Assembly: GCF_024494685.1 (NCBI RefSeq)
Contig: NZ_JANHDM010000009.1
Span: forward strand, 62,001-126,000
Origin: Halorubrum rubrum
GTDB lineage: Archaea; Halobacteriota; Halobacteria; Halobacteriales; Haloferacaceae
Direction of reading: 5' to 3'
DNA length: 64,000 nucleotides
Each line of letters starts with the position of its first letter. The stretch's first letter is position 1. Position numbers and translations under genes: made by a program. Below the pieces are notes generated by a model, which saw only the letters and a program-made list of their open reading frames with translations, did no database searches and had not been told where the DNA came from. Below, piece after piece: positions 1 through 7,214 of this stretch.

Positions 1-126
1 ATCCCGTTCTCATCACCCCGATCTCTACTGAAACACCCGTACTACAAGCAGACTGTATAGATCGGACGTTTCGGACGACGCTATGCGTAAGAAGGGACGG
101 GAATCGACACGGCCGACCCGCCGAGA

Positions 127-1092
127 TCACTCGCCCGGTCGTTCGAAGACGTCGTCGAGACGGTCCGCCGCGAGCCCGACGATCGTCCGGATCCGCGTCT
201 TCTGGAGGTTCAGGTCGCTGTAGTAGCACCCGAGATCCTGAAGCGTCCGCTCGCTTCCGCGGAAGCCGTAGGTGTCCCGCGCGAGTCGACCCTCAGGACA
301 CCGCGTGGTCGCGACGATCGGGACGCCGTTTTCGGCGACGGACTCCAACTCGGGGATGATCGTCGGGGGGATGTGCCCGGCACCCGTCGCCGCGAGACAG
401 AGCGCGTCGCTCTCGCGGGCGGGGGCGAGCTGTGCCGGCGGCACGTCCGCGGTCACGAAGGCGGCGTGTACGTCGTTCGTGAGATCGTCGTACTCGACGG
501 CGAGGTCCGGATCGGGCGACGCGGGCGTCCGCCGCCACGTGACGCGCGACTCGTCGATGACTCCGAGCGGGCCGAACTCCGGCGACCGAAACGTGTCGAG
601 GTTCATCGAGTTCGTCTTCGTCACTTCTCGAGCCGCGTGGATCCGGTCGTTGAACGCGACGAGCACGCGTCCGGACGCGCGGTCGCTCGTCGCCGTCCTC
701 ACGCTCGCGAGGAGGTTGGCGGGGCCGTCCGGGCTCGGTAGCGATGGGTTTCGCATCGCCCCCGTGAAGACGACCGGCGTCTCGCCGTCGTAACAGAGGT
801 CGACGAAGTACGCCGACTCCTCGAGCACGTCCGTCCCCTGCGTGACGACGATCCCCTCGACGTCTCCGTCCCCGTCGAGTTCCGCGAGGAACCGCGCGAG
901 GTCTCCCATCTGCTCGACCGTGAAGTGCGCGCTCGGAACGTTGGAGAACTCCCGCGTGTCGACGTCCGCGACGTCGGCCAGTTCGGGAACGGCGGAGACG
1001 AGGTCCTCGCCGGTGAGCTCCGGGCTCGCGTCCCCGCCGGAGTCCGGCGTCGAGGCGATCGTGCCGCCGGTAGAGACGACGGTTACCGTCAT
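127..1092 (-). CDS. L-asparaginase, type I/II fold
   Basis: Predicted to hydrolyse L-asparagine to aspartate and ammonia. The 321-residue product has the N-terminal nucleophile motif STGGTIAS (residues 7-14), the second-threonine block TQGTDVLEE (84-92), and the VTKTN block that carries the catalytic lysine in the family. I chose the start at 1092 rather than the longer frame from 1119 because the shorter form begins directly with the beta-strand MTVTVVSTGG and has a GGAGGGG ribosome site just upstream. The gene is divergent from the DoeA-like gene, with 142 bp between them holding the shared promoter element. Asparaginase would feed the same aspartate pool as ectoine breakdown, but a role in that pathway is inference. 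Family call is firm. Confidence 0.92.
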   Translation of the reverse strand: MTVTVVSTGGTIASTPDSGGDASPELTGEDLVSAVPELADVADVDTREFSNVPSAHFTVEQMGDLARFLAELDGDGDVEGIVVTQGTDVLEESAYFVDLCYDGETPVVFTGAMRNPSLPSPDGPANLLASVRTATSDRASGRVLVAFNDRIHAAREVTKTNSMNLDTFRSPEFGPLGVIDESRVTWRRTPASPDPDLAVEYDDLTNDVHAAFVTADVPPAQLAPARESDALCLAATGAGHIPPTIIPELESVAENGVPIVATTRCPEGRLARDTYGFRGSERTLQDLGCYYSDLNLQKTRIRTIVGLAADRLDDVFERPGE

Positions 1093-1166
1093 GCCCCCTC
1101 CTGTCCGGCGAACTCGCATAAGCGTTCTCCCCTCTACGGGGGCGTCCGTCGCAGATCGGTAAACGG

Positions 1167-1198
1167 TTTCCGTAGTTCTCGTACACGAAATATTTTAC
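1167..1198 (+). promoter_or_regulatory. Shared regulatory element plus TATA box upstream of doeA-like gene
   Basis: A 21-bp element (1167-1187) ending GTAGTTCTCGTACACG lies directly before an AT-rich TATA box (AAATATTTTA, 1188-1197), about 40 nt before the doeA-like start. The same element recurs at 4107-4127 and 9062-9082, with 16 of 21 positions shared in each pair. The right half of the palindrome seen at the other promoters is degraded here. It is likely a binding site for a pathway-specific regulator; the identity of that protein is unknown. Confidence 0.6.
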
Positions 1199-1234
1199 CT
1201 CCGCGCGAGAGAGGGGACCGGTAGAGCCCGGACC

Positions 1235-2413
1235 ATGCCACACGATGTCTTTCCCCGATCGGAGTACGAATCGCGGGTCGACCGCACCAAGGAGCGCCTC
1301 CGCGAGCGCGATCTCGACGCCATCGTCGTCTCGGATCCGGCGAACATGAACTACCTCGCGGGCTACGACGGCTGGTCCTTCTACGTCCACCAGGCCGTCG
1401 TCGTCACGCGCGAGTATCCCGAGCCGGTGTGGGTCGGCCGCGACATGGACCGGAACGGCGCGCGCGCCACGACGTGGCTCGCCGAGGAGAACATGCGCGC
1501 GTACAGCGACGACCACGTCCACTCCCCGTACGACCTCCACCCGATGGACTACCTCGCGGACGTGCTCGAGGACCTGGGGGTCGACGCCGGCCGCATCGGC
1601 GTGGAGATGGACGCCTCCTACTTCACGGCGAAGTCGTACACTCGGCTCCAGTCGCAGCTGCCGAACGCGGAGTTCGTCGACGCCGACCTCCTCGTCAACT
1701 GGCTCCGGATACGCAAGTCCGACCGCGAGATCGCGTACATGGAGGAGGCCGCCCGCATCTCCGAGGAGGCGATGCTCGCGGGGCTCGACGCCATCGAGGC
1801 GGGCGTCCCGGAGTACGAGGCCGCCGCCGCGATCTACGACCGGCTGGTCCGCGGCACCGACGAGTACGGCGGCGACTACCCCGCGATCGTCCCGCTCATG
1901 CCCTCGGGCGACCACACGGGGACGCCCCACCTCACCTGGACCGACCGAGAGTTCGAGGAGGGCGACCCCGTCCTCATCGAGCTGTCGGGGTGTCGCCACC
2001 GCTACCACTCGCCGCTCGCGCGGACGACGTTCGTCGGCGACCCGCCGGACGCCATTCGGGAGACCGCCGACGTCGTCGTCGAGGGGATCGAGGCCGCGCT
2101 CGACGTCGTCGAGCCCGGCGTCACCTGCGAACGCGTCGAGCGCGAGTGGCGCGAGACGATAGCGCGGTACGGCGTCGAAAAGGAGGACCGGATCGGCTAC
2201 TCGATGGGGCTCGGCTACCCGCCGGACTGGGGCGAACACACCGCCAGCATCCGCCCCGGCGACGAGACCGTCATGGAGGAGGGGATGACCTTCCACATGA
2301 TCCCCGGACTGTGGGAGGACGAGTTCGGCGTCGAACTCAGCGAGACGTTCCGGGTCACCGCGACGGGCGCGGAGACGCTCGCGGACTTCCCTCGCCGGCT
2401 GTTCACGGCGTGA
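1235..2413 (+). CDS. doeA: Ectoine hydrolase-like protein, M24/creatinase fold
   Basis: Likely opens the ectoine ring to N-alpha-acetyl-L-2,4-diaminobutyrate, the first step of ectoine degradation. The 392-residue protein has the family's two domains: an N-terminal creatinase-like half with the diagnostic stretch NMNYLAGYDGWSFYVHQ (37-53) and GRDMDRNGARATTWL (68-82), and a C-terminal pita-bread half. The C-terminal half keeps GGDYPAIVPLMPSG and GYSMGLGYPPDWGEH, but where metallopeptidases carry the first metal aspartates it reads IELSGCRHRYHSPLART (248-264). That is typical of the metal-poor ectoine hydrolase/creatinase branch rather than Xaa-Pro dipeptidases. Its own promoter with the shared element lies upstream. 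The alternative is another M24 amidinohydrolase; context with a DABA-type aminotransferase and a BCCT carrier favours ectoine. Confidence 0.82.
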   Translation: MPHDVFPRSEYESRVDRTKERLRERDLDAIVVSDPANMNYLAGYDGWSFYVHQAVVVTREYPEPVWVGRDMDRNGARATTWLAEENMRAYSDDHVHSPYDLHPMDYLADVLEDLGVDAGRIGVEMDASYFTAKSYTRLQSQLPNAEFVDADLLVNWLRIRKSDREIAYMEEAARISEEAMLAGLDAIEAGVPEYEAAAAIYDRLVRGTDEYGGDYPAIVPLMPSGDHTGTPHLTWTDREFEEGDPVLIELSGCRHRYHSPLARTTFVGDPPDAIRETADVVVEGIEAALDVVEPGVTCERVEREWRETIARYGVEKEDRIGYSMGLGYPPDWGEHTASIRPGDETVMEEGMTFHMIPGLWEDEFGVELSETFRVTATGAETLADFPRRLFTA

Positions 2414-2443
2414 GACCGGCAGGGATCGACCGCGTCGCGCAGC

Positions 2444-2977
2444 TCACTCCTTGACGGTCGCGTAGGTTCGAGCGTACGAGCCCACGAGCGGCACCGAGTA
2501 CTCCTCGCCGCTGTACGCCTTGTACAGCAGGAACGCCCACGCGAGGAACGCGACCGGCGTGAGGAGCAGACTCCCGAGTCCCAGCGCCGCGGCCGCGATC
2601 CAGCCGACGCCGGGTACGAACGATATCACGGTGAGGACGACCGAGAGCACGATCGAGGCGACGAACAGGCCGCCGAAGACCAGCGTGCTCTGAACGGCGT
2701 GGAACCGGACGAAGGCGTCCTCGGGCTCCAAGACGTAGAACAGCACGCCCGTGATCGGCCCCAGCAGGTAGCTGAGCGCGCCCGCGACGTTGGGTTCGAG
2801 CCCGGTACCCGTCGCCGTGTCGGCGGTCGGCGCGGTCGTCCCCGACTCGGTCGCCTCCGTCATCCCCGGCTCGGTCGCCTCCGAGTCCATCGATTTCTCT
2901 CTCGTGAGCGCGTCGTCAGTCGACTCCTCGACGACGGCGTCGACGGCGTCTCCGGCGGTTGACCGATCCGTTACCAT
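2444..2977 (-). CDS. DUF4870-type membrane protein
   Basis: The predicted 177-residue protein has an acidic, Ser/Thr-rich N-terminal tail of about 70 residues, then three hydrophobic segments. The signature LSYLLGPITGVLFYVLEPEDAFVRFHAVQS matches the DUF4870/Tic20-like family of small integral membrane proteins of unknown function. The start at 2977 is preferred over 3001 because a TATA-like TTTAATA lies near 3011-3018, which places the transcript start around 2990. The gene sits inside the ectoine block but on the opposite strand from its DoeA neighbour, and nothing ties it to the pathway. Confidence 0.75.
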   Translation of the reverse strand: MVTDRSTAGDAVDAVVEESTDDALTREKSMDSEATEPGMTEATESGTTAPTADTATGTGLEPNVAGALSYLLGPITGVLFYVLEPEDAFVRFHAVQSTLVFGGLFVASIVLSVVLTVISFVPGVGWIAAAALGLGSLLLTPVAFLAWAFLLYKAYSGEEYSVPLVGSYARTYATVKE

Positions 2978-3062
2978 TGATGATACACCACGTACACCCA
3001 CGCTCGCTGAGGTATTAAAGACGGACGACGGTCGGCGGATCGCCCTCGGGGACCGAAACCGC

Positions 3063-4046
3063 TCAGTTGCCGTCGTCGGGCGCGGCGACGAGGTTCCGGA
3101 GGTCGGCGGGGTCGCCGCCGGCGTCGATCGCGGCGACGTTGTCCGCGACGATGTCGGCGAGCCGGTCCCAGTGTTTCGGGGTATGGCCGCCAGTGTGGGG
3201 CGTGATCAGGCAGTTCTCGAGGTCCCACAGCGGGTGGTCCGCGGGCAGCGGCTCGGGGTCGGTCACGTCGAGGGCGGCCCCGCGGAGCCCGCTGGAGCGG
3301 AGCGCGGAGACGAGGGCGTCGGTGTCGACGATCCCCCCGCGGGCGGCGTTGACGACGACCGCGTGCGGCGGCAGCGTCGCCAGCTCCGGCTCGCCGATCA
3401 GCCCGCGCGTGAGGTCGTTGAGCGGGCACGCGACGACGACGTAGTCGCTGCGTGCGAGCGCGTCGTGGATCGCGTCCGCCTCGAAGCCGACCACCTCGTC
3501 GGTCGGTCCGCCCTTCGAGGGGGTGTAGCGGACCCCGATCGTCTCCACGTCGAACCCCTCGAGGCGCTCGACGACGTGCCGGCCGATGGAGCCGAGCCCG
3601 ATCACGGTGACGGTGCTGCCCGTGAACTCGAACGACTGGAAGTGTCGCCACTCCGCGTTCGACTTGCGTCGCCACCCCTCGTGGAGCCGACGAGCGAACA
3701 CGAGCATGTTGGCGATCGACTGCTCCGCGATCCCCGGCGCGTGGATCCCGCCGGCGTTGGTGACGGCCACGCCGCGCTCCGTGAGCGCCTCGACGGGGAC
3801 GTGGTCGGTGCCGGCGAAGGTACACGCGAACAGCTCCAGGCGGTCCGCGTCGGCGATCTGCGCCTCGTCGACCGTGATCCCGGTGACGACCCGCGCCCGC
3901 GGGACGAGTTCCCGCTCCTCCGCGGGCGTCCGCGCCAGCGCGACCTCGCGGTCGGGCAGGCGCTCGCGGAGCGTCTCGGCGTACGATCCCATCGACAGTC
4001 CCTCGGTCCCCTCGCGGAGGACGACGACGTCTGGCTGGTCGCTCAT
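3063..4046 (-). CDS. D-2-hydroxyacid dehydrogenase (NAD-dependent)
   Basis: An NAD(P)-dependent oxidoreductase of the D-isomer 2-hydroxyacid family, interconverting 2-oxo acids and D-2-hydroxy acids; the real substrate is unknown. The 327-residue protein shows the Rossmann loop VIGLGSIGRHV (about 163-173), the substrate arginine in NAARGGIVDTDAL, the conserved DVTDPEPLP, and the catalytic histidine in TPHTGGHT. Length is normal for the family. It is divergent from the deacetylase gene at 4171, and the 124-bp gap holds the shared element and palindrome. Its role in ectoine breakdown is not established; it may reduce or oxidise a keto-acid formed by transamination. Confidence 0.85.
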   Translation of the reverse strand: MSDQPDVVVLREGTEGLSMGSYAETLRERLPDREVALARTPAEERELVPRARVVTGITVDEAQIADADRLELFACTFAGTDHVPVEALTERGVAVTNAGGIHAPGIAEQSIANMLVFARRLHEGWRRKSNAEWRHFQSFEFTGSTVTVIGLGSIGRHVVERLEGFDVETIGVRYTPSKGGPTDEVVGFEADAIHDALARSDYVVVACPLNDLTRGLIGEPELATLPPHAVVVNAARGGIVDTDALVSALRSSGLRGAALDVTDPEPLPADHPLWDLENCLITPHTGGHTPKHWDRLADIVADNVAAIDAGGDPADLRNLVAAPDDGN

Positions 4047-4106
4047 TGGTGGATTCGCCGCGCGATGGCGGTGACGTCCGGGAGTTCGCCGGACCGGTAC
4101 TTACCT

Positions 4107-4146
4107 TTTTTGTAGTCTTCATACACGATCATCGTGTACGTTTAAG
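4107..4146 (+). promoter_or_regulatory. Shared element with perfect palindrome and TATA box
   Basis: The pyrimidine run and GTAGTCTTCATACACG (to 4127) overlap a perfect inverted repeat TACACGATCATCGTGTA (4122-4138: two 8-bp arms around one base). The TATA box TTTAAG (4141-4146) follows immediately and is 28 nt before the ATG at 4171, so that transcript should be leaderless. Sitting on the BRE position, the palindrome is well placed for either an activator or a repressor. The same region serves the divergent dehydrogenase gene. Confidence 0.7.
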
Positions 4147-4170
4147 TACATCCGAGCGTCACGGACTCAC

Positions 4171-5631
4171 ATGACACGACCCGTGGCGGAGCGGCTCGTC
4201 GAGACGCGCCGAGGACTTCACGAACACCCCGAGCCCGGCTGGCGCGAGTTCTACACCACGAGCCGACTGGTCGAGGAGATAGAGCGGATCGGCGTCGACG
4301 AGCTCGCGGTCGGGCGGGAGGCGTACGACCCCGCCGACCGGATGGGCGTCCTCGAGGACGACGCCTACGAGGAGTGGGTCGACCGCGCCCGCGACCTCGG
4401 CGCGCGCGAGGACGTGCTCGAACGGACCGAGGGGGGCGTCACCGGCTGCGTGGCCGTCCTCGAGCGCGGCGAGGGGCCGACCGTCGGGTTGCGAGTCGAC
4501 ATCGACGGCCTGTTCATCGAGGAGTCGGCGGACGACGAGCACGCCCCCGCCCGCGAGGGGTTCCGGTCGGACACGGACGGCGTGATGCACGCTTGCGGCC
4601 ACGACGCGCACATGACCATGGGGCTCGCGACGCTCGAGGCGGTGAAAGAGAGCGACTTCTCCGGGCGGCTCGTGGTCTTCTTCCAGCCCGCCGAGGAGCT
4701 CGGCGGCGGCGGCCACCCGATGGCGGAGAGCCGGTTCATCGAGGGGATCGACTACCTGTTCGCGGTCCACGTCGGCCTCGGCCACCCCACCGGCCGGGTC
4801 GTCGCCGGCATCGAGCGGGCGCTCGCGATCGCACACGTCGAGGCCGTCTTCCACGGGACCTCGGCGCACGCGGGCAAGTCCCCCGAGGAGGGCGACAACG
4901 CGATGCAGGCGCTCGGCACCGCCATCTCGAACGCGTACGGGATCCCCAGACACAGCGAGGGGATGACCCGCGTGAACGTGGGGTACGCGGAGGCCGGGAG
5001 CGCGAGCAACGTGATCGCCGACCGCGCGCGCGTCGAGGCGGAGGCCCGCGGCGAGACGACGGCGCTCAAAGAGTACGGGAAGTCGCGGCTGAAGCGGGCG
5101 TTCCGCGGCGCCGCCGAGTCGCACGGCTGCGAGCTCGAGTTCGAGGTTACGACCGAGTGTCCGCGGGCGGACAGCGACCCGGAGCTCGCGGACCACGTCG
5201 CGTCCGTCGCCGAGGGCGTCGAGGGCGTGACCGAGGTGCTGCCGATCGCGGACTTCGGCGCGAGCGAGGACGCGACGTACCTGATGGACCGCGTCCAGGG
5301 GAACGGCGGGCTCGCGACGTACATGATCGTCGGGACCGACCACCCCACCGGCCACCACTCCCCGACGTTCGACGTCGACGAGGAGAGCCTGCCGATCGGC
5401 GTCGGGGTGCTGACGGAGGCGATCCTCGGCGTCGGCGACGGCGACGTCGCGGCCGACAGTGACGTCACGGCGACCGACGGCGACGTCGCGGCCGACAGTG
5501 ACGTCACGGCGACCGACGGCGACGTCGCGGCCGACAGTGACGTCACGGCGACCGACGGCGACGTTTCGGCCGGCGGCGGCGACGCCCCGGCGACGGACGG
5601 CGGTTCGACGGGTTCCGGCGCCGATCGATGA
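4171..5631 (+). CDS. M20-family amidohydrolase, probable N-acetyl-diaminobutyrate deacetylase
   Basis: A zinc-dependent deacetylase/aminoacylase of the M20D group (AbgA/AbgB-like), proposed to remove the acetyl group from N-acetyl-L-2,4-diaminobutyrate. Seen: RRGLHEHPEPGWREF (13-27), the metal block HACGHDAHM (140-148, C142, H144, H147), the glutamate pair in FQPAEE (171-176), and metal H200. The dimerisation domain with HGTSAHAG follows, then a late histidine in GHHSPTFDVDEE. Bacterial DoeB is an M14-type enzyme, so an M20 enzyme here would be an alternative solution; the assignment rests on context. The last ~50 residues are an acidic tail built from a 13-residue repeat, outside the catalytic fold. 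Substrate is uncertain; the family is certain. Confidence 0.8.
   Translation: MTRPVAERLVETRRGLHEHPEPGWREFYTTSRLVEEIERIGVDELAVGREAYDPADRMGVLEDDAYEEWVDRARDLGAREDVLERTEGGVTGCVAVLERGEGPTVGLRVDIDGLFIEESADDEHAPAREGFRSDTDGVMHACGHDAHMTMGLATLEAVKESDFSGRLVVFFQPAEELGGGGHPMAESRFIEGIDYLFAVHVGLGHPTGRVVAGIERALAIAHVEAVFHGTSAHAGKSPEEGDNAMQALGTAISNAYGIPRHSEGMTRVNVGYAEAGSASNVIADRARVEAEARGETTALKEYGKSRLKRAFRGAAESHGCELEFEVTTECPRADSDPELADHVASVAEGVEGVTEVLPIADFGASEDATYLMDRVQGNGGLATYMIVGTDHPTGHHSPTFDVDEESLPIGVGVLTEAILGVGDGDVAADSDVTATDGDVAADSDVTATDGDVAADSDVTATDGDVSAGGGDAPATDGGSTGSGADR
5437..5564 (+). repeat. 39-bp minisatellite inside the deacetylase gene
   Basis: Three exact 39-bp tandem units (5437-5475, 5476-5514, 5515-5553) plus an 11-bp partial unit encode the peptide DGDVAADSDVTAT three times in frame. 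The repeat lies in the C-terminal tail after the conserved M20 domain. Exact identity at the DNA level means recent expansion by slippage or unequal crossing-over. Confidence 0.95.
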
Positions 5632-5702
5632 CGGCCTCGGCGAGGTCGGCGTCGCTCGACGGGTAGTCGCCTCCCCGACGGGTTCGAACGGTGTCCGGCG
5701 AC

Positions 5703-7064
5703 TCAGGCAGTCGTCGGCGTCGGTCCCGCGGCCGCGACCGCCTCGAGGAAGATCGAGACACCCAAGTCGATCTCGCGTTCCGTCGAGTCGAGCGGGGGGA
5801 GAAGCCGGATCGTCTTCTTGCCGCAGCCGAGCGTGAGCAGGCCGCGCTCCAACGCCTCCGCGACCACGTCGTCGCGGCGCTCCGGCGTGTCGAACTCGAC
5901 GGCGAGCATGAGTCCCTTCCCGCGCACGTCGACGACGTGGTCGCCCGCGTCGTCCGCGAGCAGCTCCTTCGCCTGCCGGCCGCGCGTCCGCGCGTTCGCG
6001 AGCAGGTCGTGCTCCTCGATCGCCTCGATCGTGAGCGCGCCCATCATCGACCCGAGGAGGTCGCCGCCGCCGAACGTGGAGCCGAGCCGGTTCTTCTCGT
6101 CGGGGAACAGCTCGGAGCGGCCGACCGTCGCGCCGACGCGGAGCGCCTTCGCCGCGCCGATCACGTCGGGCTCGACGTCGTAGTGCTCCGACGCCCAGAA
6201 CCTCCCGGTGCGGCCGACGCCCGACTGGATCTCGTCGACGATCAGGGGGATGTCGTACTCGTCGGTCACCGCGCCGACCTCCGCCATGAACGACTCGCTC
6301 GGGAAGCGGTAGCCGCCGACGCCCTGGATCGGTTCGAGGACCACGAACGCGACCTCCGCGGGGTCGATGTGGCCACCCTCCGGCGCGAGCGCGTTCCGCA
6401 GCTGGGAGCCGCCGCCGGCGAAGAAGCCGCAGTCGCACGTCTCGGGGGAACACTCCCGGTCCGCACAGAACGGCACCGTCTCGATCCCGGCGACCTCCGG
6501 GTAGTGGCGGGTGTAGACGTCCTTGGTGTTGGTGAGAGAGAGCGTCCCGAGAGTGCGGCCGTGGAAGCTCCCGCCGAACGCGACGCCGTACTTCGCGGCC
6601 GGCTTGTGGTCGTGGGCGACCTTCATCGCGTTCTCGATCGCCTCCGCCCCGGAGTTCGAGAGGAAGACGGTGTCGAGCCCGAACGTCGCGGAGACCTCCG
6701 TGAGCCCCTCCATCAGCCGTGCCGATCCGGGGAACGGCGCGGCGTCCGGGTCGGGTCCGGAGCCGAAGTACATGTCCTGGCCCGCGATCTTCATCGGCTC
6801 GACGAGGTCGAACTCCCGGAGCGTGCCGAGCACCTTCTCGTTGTTGTAGCCGAACGGCGCAGCCCCGATGTGACACGTGAAATCCATGAGGACGTTGCCG
6901 TCCACGTCGGTGACGAAGGGACCGTCCGCTTCGCGGGTGACGTCCCAGACGAACTCGTGAGAGTACTCGCTCGGCGCGGCGTTTTCGCCGTAGCGTTCGA
7001 CCCACTTCTCGGCGTTCGGCCCCGGCAGCCCGCCGGTGTCCGGCTCCGCAGTGTCCCTGTCCAT
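5703..7064 (-). CDS. Class III aminotransferase, probable diaminobutyrate transaminase
   Basis: PLP-dependent aminotransferase; in this context it would convert L-2,4-diaminobutyrate to aspartate semialdehyde (DoeD role). The 453-residue protein has the PLP-phosphate block SNSGAEAIENAMK (136-148), FHGRT (167-171), the cofactor aspartate in IVDEIQSGVGRTGRF (275-289, D277) and the Schiff-base lysine in GAAKALRVG (303-311, K306). A four-cysteine insertion (C200, C205, C210, C212) resembles that of archaeal GABA-type aminotransferases. I took the start at 7064 because TATA TTTTAA near 7091-7096 is about 29 nt upstream, giving a leaderless mRNA; the longer frame to 7109 would cross the operator. 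GABA or ornithine-type substrates remain possible. Confidence 0.82.
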   Translation of the reverse strand: MDRDTAEPDTGGLPGPNAEKWVERYGENAAPSEYSHEFVWDVTREADGPFVTDVDGNVLMDFTCHIGAAPFGYNNEKVLGTLREFDLVEPMKIAGQDMYFGSGPDPDAAPFPGSARLMEGLTEVSATFGLDTVFLSNSGAEAIENAMKVAHDHKPAAKYGVAFGGSFHGRTLGTLSLTNTKDVYTRHYPEVAGIETVPFCADRECSPETCDCGFFAGGGSQLRNALAPEGGHIDPAEVAFVVLEPIQGVGGYRFPSESFMAEVGAVTDEYDIPLIVDEIQSGVGRTGRFWASEHYDVEPDVIGAAKALRVGATVGRSELFPDEKNRLGSTFGGGDLLGSMMGALTIEAIEEHDLLANARTRGRQAKELLADDAGDHVVDVRGKGLMLAVEFDTPERRDDVVAEALERGLLTLGCGKKTIRLLPPLDSTEREIDLGVSIFLEAVAAAGPTPTTA

Positions 7065-7097
7065 ACACAGTAAGTGTGTACAACGTCCATTAAAACC
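7064..7097 (-). promoter_or_regulatory. Operator palindrome over the start of the aminotransferase gene
   Basis: On the minus strand, TATA TTTTAA (7091-7096) is followed by a perfect inverted repeat TACACA-N5-TGTGTA (7064-7080) whose last bases touch the start codon. With a leaderless transcript the palindrome covers the transcription start. It is the same 17-bp architecture as the sites at 4122-4138 and 9077-9093. Here the position suggests repression by steric block. Confidence 0.65.
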
Positions 7098-7214
7098 TTC
7101 TCCCGACACGCGAGCGGGCGGGAACGGGGGCGCGAGCGGACCGAGCGGAGAACGTGAGCCGGAACCGGATCCGGCAGGCCGGGCCGGCGTCGATCGATTC
7201 GGTCGTCAGTCGCG

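Noticed and set aside
293-2296. 667-residue antisense frame over the asparaginase and doeA-like genes
   Set aside because: Rich in Arg/Asp/Val with no motif; it is the antisense shadow of GC-rich genes that read strongly on their own strands.
4159-7083. 974-residue minus-strand frame across deacetylase and aminotransferase genes
   Set aside because: Arg-rich low-complexity shadow with reading frame of true genes on both strands inside it.
7036-7100. Aminotransferase starting at 7109
   Set aside because: The added 15 residues would be translated from DNA holding the TATA box and the palindrome; the start at 7064 fits a leaderless transcript.
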